DNA from: Lingula anatina
Lineage: Eukaryota > Brachiopoda > Lingulata > Lingulida > Lingulidae
Reading direction: 5' to 3'
Assembly (NCBI RefSeq): GCF_001039355.2
Contig: NW_019775382.1
Span: forward strand, 20,686 to 55,116
Length of the DNA stretch: 34,431 bases
Shown: positions 21,025 to 34,431 of the stretch, in pieces
How positions within the stretch are numbered: the first letter of the stretch is position 1
How the letters are laid out: each line of letters opens with the position of its first letter
Notes under the pieces: model-generated
What the model saw: only the letters and a program-made list of their open reading frames with translations
What the model was told of the DNA's origin: nothing
Databases searched by the model: none
Position numbers and translations under genes: made by a program

Positions 21025-22462
21025 GTTTATGTTAGCTCTAGCCTAAAATAATAAGCTTCTAAAATATCAAGTATGGCTTTATGTAAAACTTAATAGATCT
21101 AAAATATCAAGTTTGGCTATATGTAAAACTTAATTAGCTTTGTTAAAACATTTTTGTTTGGTCCAAGTTAAAACTAAACCTTATAAATCCAGTTTATTTT
21201 CAGGTTAGGCCTGGGCTAATACTATATAGTATATAAAACCAGTCATTATAATTTATTTAAAGGATCATATTATATCCAACATTTAAAATAATTTTAAACT
21301 GTTTTGATAACAAACTGGTTGAGTAATGCCAAGTCAACTTGTACCTGTCTAATACAGGATATCACAGCTATATTGGAACTGGCATGTGACCCACACTGGC
21401 TAGAAAATCATCACTGTCTCATTCTGATGAGATGCTTTGATTAAGTCTATAAAAGTATACTCATTAAGAGAGAAGCATAAGGAATCAGCACTAATCATTA
21501 CATTTTCAATTCAACTGTTTTCAATCTGACCATATAGAGTTGTAACTTGATATTCTCCACAGCCTGGACTCCACACTGTTAGACTACATATCATCAAATG
21601 CTGGTGATTATTGATTATTTTCAATGGAAATGAAACTAAACAAATAATGCAGCACGTGAGGAAATTATCACTGCGGAGATAAATTACTTTCATCTCTGAC
21701 ATCAGTCTGACTGATTGTCTGGNATATTAGACTATAATGTGGTCTTCTATGAAACTCAGTTCAATGTTTATGTTAGCTCTAGCCTAAAATAATAAGCTTC
21801 TAAAATATCAAGTATGGCTTTATGTAAAACTTAATAGATCTAAAATATCAAGTTTGGCTATATGTAAAACTTAATTAGCTTTGTTAAAACATTTTTGTTT
21901 GGTCCAAGTTAAAACTAAACCTTATAAATCCAGTTTATTTTCAGGTTAGGCCTGGGCTAATACTATATAGTATATAAAACCAGTCATTATAATTTATTTA
22001 AAGGATCATATTATATCCAACATTTAAAATAATTTTAAACTGTTTTGATAACAAACTGGTTGAGTAATGCCAAGTCAACTTGTACCTGTCTAATACAGGA
22101 TATCACAGCTATATTGGAACTGGCGTGTGACCCACACTGGCTAGAAAATCATCACTGTCTCATTCAGATGAGATGCTTTGATTAAGTCTATGTAAGTATA
22201 CTCATTAAGAGAGAAGCATAAGGAATTTGCACTCATTATTACATTTTCAATTCAACCATTTTCAATCTGACCATATAGAGTTGTCACTTGATATTCACCA
22301 CAGCCTGGACTCCACACTGTGAGACCACATATCATCAAATGCTGGTGATTATTGATTATTTTCAATGGAAATGAAACTAAACAAATAATGCAGCACGTGA
22401 GGAAATTATCACTGCAGAGATAAATTACTTTCATCTCTGACATCAGTCTGACTGATTGTCTG
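20984..22462. repeat. 739-bp direct duplication around a single n (21723)
   Basis: 20984-21722 and 21724-22462 align end to end with a few substitutions (for example GGCATGTGAC versus GGCGTGTGAC, GTCTATAAAAG versus GTCTATGTAAG). The left copy ends exactly at the n at CTGATTGTCTGG, and the right copy starts just after it. This looks like two unmerged contig ends. Confidence 0.92.
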
Positions 22463-22590
22463 GGTTCATCCTAGGCTGGAGGTGCTATACTGTGAGAGGG
22501 TGATCAGCAATACATTAGGTTATACTGAATGTCTGGGTTCATCCTAGGCTGGAGGTGCTACACTATGAGAGGGTAGCCAGATATACATTA
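22462..22590. repeat. Tandem duplication, about 71 bp, 2 units
   Basis: GTCTGGGTTCATCCTAGGCT followed by GGAGGTGCTA occurs at about 22459 and 22530 in the non-coding SCAP 5' region. Confidence 0.8.
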
Positions 22591-23445
22591 TGTTATGTAG
22601 AGAAATTTTATTAGATACCTCGACTGCAGAAATAAACATAAAGCTCCCATGCTTAAGAGAATGCTTTTGCTCTATCTCCAACATTGATAGATTACTAAAA
22701 GATATTAGAACAAGACTATCAATTGATTAAAAAATATATCATTTTAACTGTTGTCAAAGAACACAAATTTTGGACAGACATTTATCATCAACAACTCATC
22801 TAGTTATATTATACAAATAATTAAGCTGTATTAATAAGTTATAACCTAATACTATACAACCTGTACATGCTACGTATTTGTTATGTAGTTGTCCACGTCT
22901 CTTATAGCTTGATTGTATTCCATATGTAAGTTTGGTTTATATCAATAGTTTCCACTATTATATTTCTGTATCAGACTAAAGGGACCATCAGTTGTTTACA
23001 GCTGTACTATAACAACCAAGCTGACATTGTACAGTGTTTACTCCCTGTTTGTGCTGCCTCCAGCATATAATAATAATAATAACCAGCTTGGAGACAGCAC
23101 CCTATATAATTATCACTAAATGCAATCTTCTGCCAGGGTTGATGATTACACTACACTGACAGTGTGTTATAGAATTGTGAAATTGGCTTGAATAGGTTAA
23201 CAAGGTATCTCTTAAGCTTCCATTCACAGTGGTGATCATCTGGTTAATGTACAGGTATACCAGTACCTTACCAATTAACTTACGTAAGCTGGGGAAATTA
23301 GATTACATTGACAAAATGAAGATCTTCGTTGCAGTTTGTAGCTGTATCCAAACTGAATAATAGACCTCCCCACATGAGGGAAGTGATGTTACTGTGAATG
23401 GATAAAGCAGACAATGGTTACTTAGCTGACTACGCTGACACTCAC
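22591..23445. other. Non-coding stretch before the divergent promoter
   Basis: No gene is recognisable. One hairpin is present: GTGCTGCCTCCAGC near 23051 pairs with GCTTGGAGACAGCAC near 23086 across an AAT-rich loop. Confidence 0.55.
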
Positions 23446-23446
23446 C

Positions 23447-23640
23447 TTTCGCAATATCCACTTATGTGGAGTTCTTCAAACTGTCACATGTAATATAAAC
23501 GGTCCCCAAAACTCTGGAAATACTCATCTTTTAACAAAACACTTAACACTAAACTCCACGTCTTTCTTATAGAAACTCACAGTTGAAACAAATCGTCGCA
23601 ATTATGTTACTCTTGACGCACGAGTTGTTGGAACATCGGT
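23447..23640 (-). other. Putative non-coding first exon of the leftward (SCAP) transcript
   Basis: A consensus donor GAAAG|GTGAGT lies at 23446/23445 on the minus strand, next to the divergent promoter. SCAP's start codon (17813) has no promoter-like context of its own that I can identify, so a spliced 5'UTR starting here is plausible. The right border is a guess. Confidence 0.4.
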
Positions 23641-24036
23641 CATAAATTAATCTTTTTCACTACACTGCTGTGTACCGTCTTCCCTCGCTGTCATCTCTGT
23701 TGAAACTATGCCTAGGCTAGGATACACACGGCAGGTATTCACTGTCAGACCAACATTTTCCTTATGTTGCATGTTTTCACATGTTTAATCTTTTTTGTTT
23801 AACGATTATATAAAGGAATATTTAAAATATATAAAAAGTATTTTAAAAACGCTACAACAGTCTTTTAGATATGTGGGAAATTAATAAACGGTGTGAGAGG
23901 AATGTACTTGTGCTGGAGACAGCTCTATACGGATGTGAGGTGATCTTGCGCCAAAGTGACTGCGCAGTAGACCGGATGTGGAGGAAAAACGTAGTGCATT
24001 TTCTCTGGAAAGAAAATATTGTGAATTTTAATCATA
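23447..24036. promoter_or_regulatory. Divergent promoter region between SCAP-side transcript and DHX8
   Basis: On the minus strand, 23446 ends a strong donor context GAAAG|GTGAGT with no useful ORF, as expected for a non-coding first exon of SCAP or another leftward transcript. On the plus strand, TATATAAAAA at 23828-23837 lies about 200 bases before the DHX8 Met. A start near 23860 would give a 5'UTR of about 175 nt. Head-to-head spacing is then only a few hundred bases. Transcription starts are inferred from spacing only. Confidence 0.5.
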
Positions 24037-34328
<10,292 letters not shown>

Positions 34329-34431
34329 GTAGGCAGAACTCTGGCAGCTTAAATACTGTACATTTCCTAAACCATGAATATTATATGTACAGAATGTATT
34401 CTACAGACCCAAAGTAGGCAGAACTCTGGCT

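Overview
This is animal nuclear DNA: two intron-rich, divergently transcribed genes with consensus GT-AG introns, many minisatellites and several small DNA transposons. The minus strand carries SCAP, the SREBP-cleavage activating protein (sterol sensor/escort). Its exons run from the start codon at 17813 leftwards to 422, and the last WD40 repeats lie beyond the left edge. The plus strand carries DHX8 (PRP22 type), the DEAH-box helicase that releases spliced mRNA. It runs from 24037 to the right edge and its C-terminal domains lie outside. Every splice site was placed by reading GT/AG, phase and similarity to the remembered vertebrate proteins. All exon lengths add up in frame: 1222 codons of SCAP over 21 exons and 1014 codons of DHX8 over 17 exons.

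Layout: 1-175, 58-bp repeat, possibly the start of the next SCAP exon. 422-5012, SCAP exons 21-13 (WD40 region, last membrane segments). 5173-9365, SCAP exons 12-5, copy A. 9531, single n. 9538-11402, a hAT-like element inserted in a minisatellite. 11403-12130, a 52-bp minisatellite. 12091-16046, SCAP exons 12-5, copy B. 16547-17813, SCAP exons 4-1. 17814-23446, non-coding, probably 5'UTR introns of SCAP, including a 739-bp direct duplication around a single n at 21723. About 23447-24036, a divergent promoter region. 24037-34431, DHX8.

The most unusual feature is how tandem repeats are placed. In both genes, at least a dozen minisatellites or short tandem duplications straddle an exon-intron junction, so each repeat unit carries the last (or first) bases of an exon plus its splice donor (or acceptor). 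I recall such minisatellites ('mirages') being described in amphioxus. Together with the high allelic divergence, this makes a cephalochordate (Branchiostoma) my best guess for the source; no database search was possible.

A second major point is that SCAP exons 5-12, including most of the sterol-sensing domain, occur twice. The block is 1186 coding nt, not a multiple of three, so a transcript holding both copies would shift frame. The copies join at a lone n and differ like alleles (few amino-acid changes, indels, transposon presence/absence). The simplest reading is two haplotypes of a very heterozygous genome placed end to end by the assembler. Functionally, SCAP works at the ER-Golgi interface in sterol homeostasis and DHX8 in the nuclear spliceosome. 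They share only a head-to-head arrangement.
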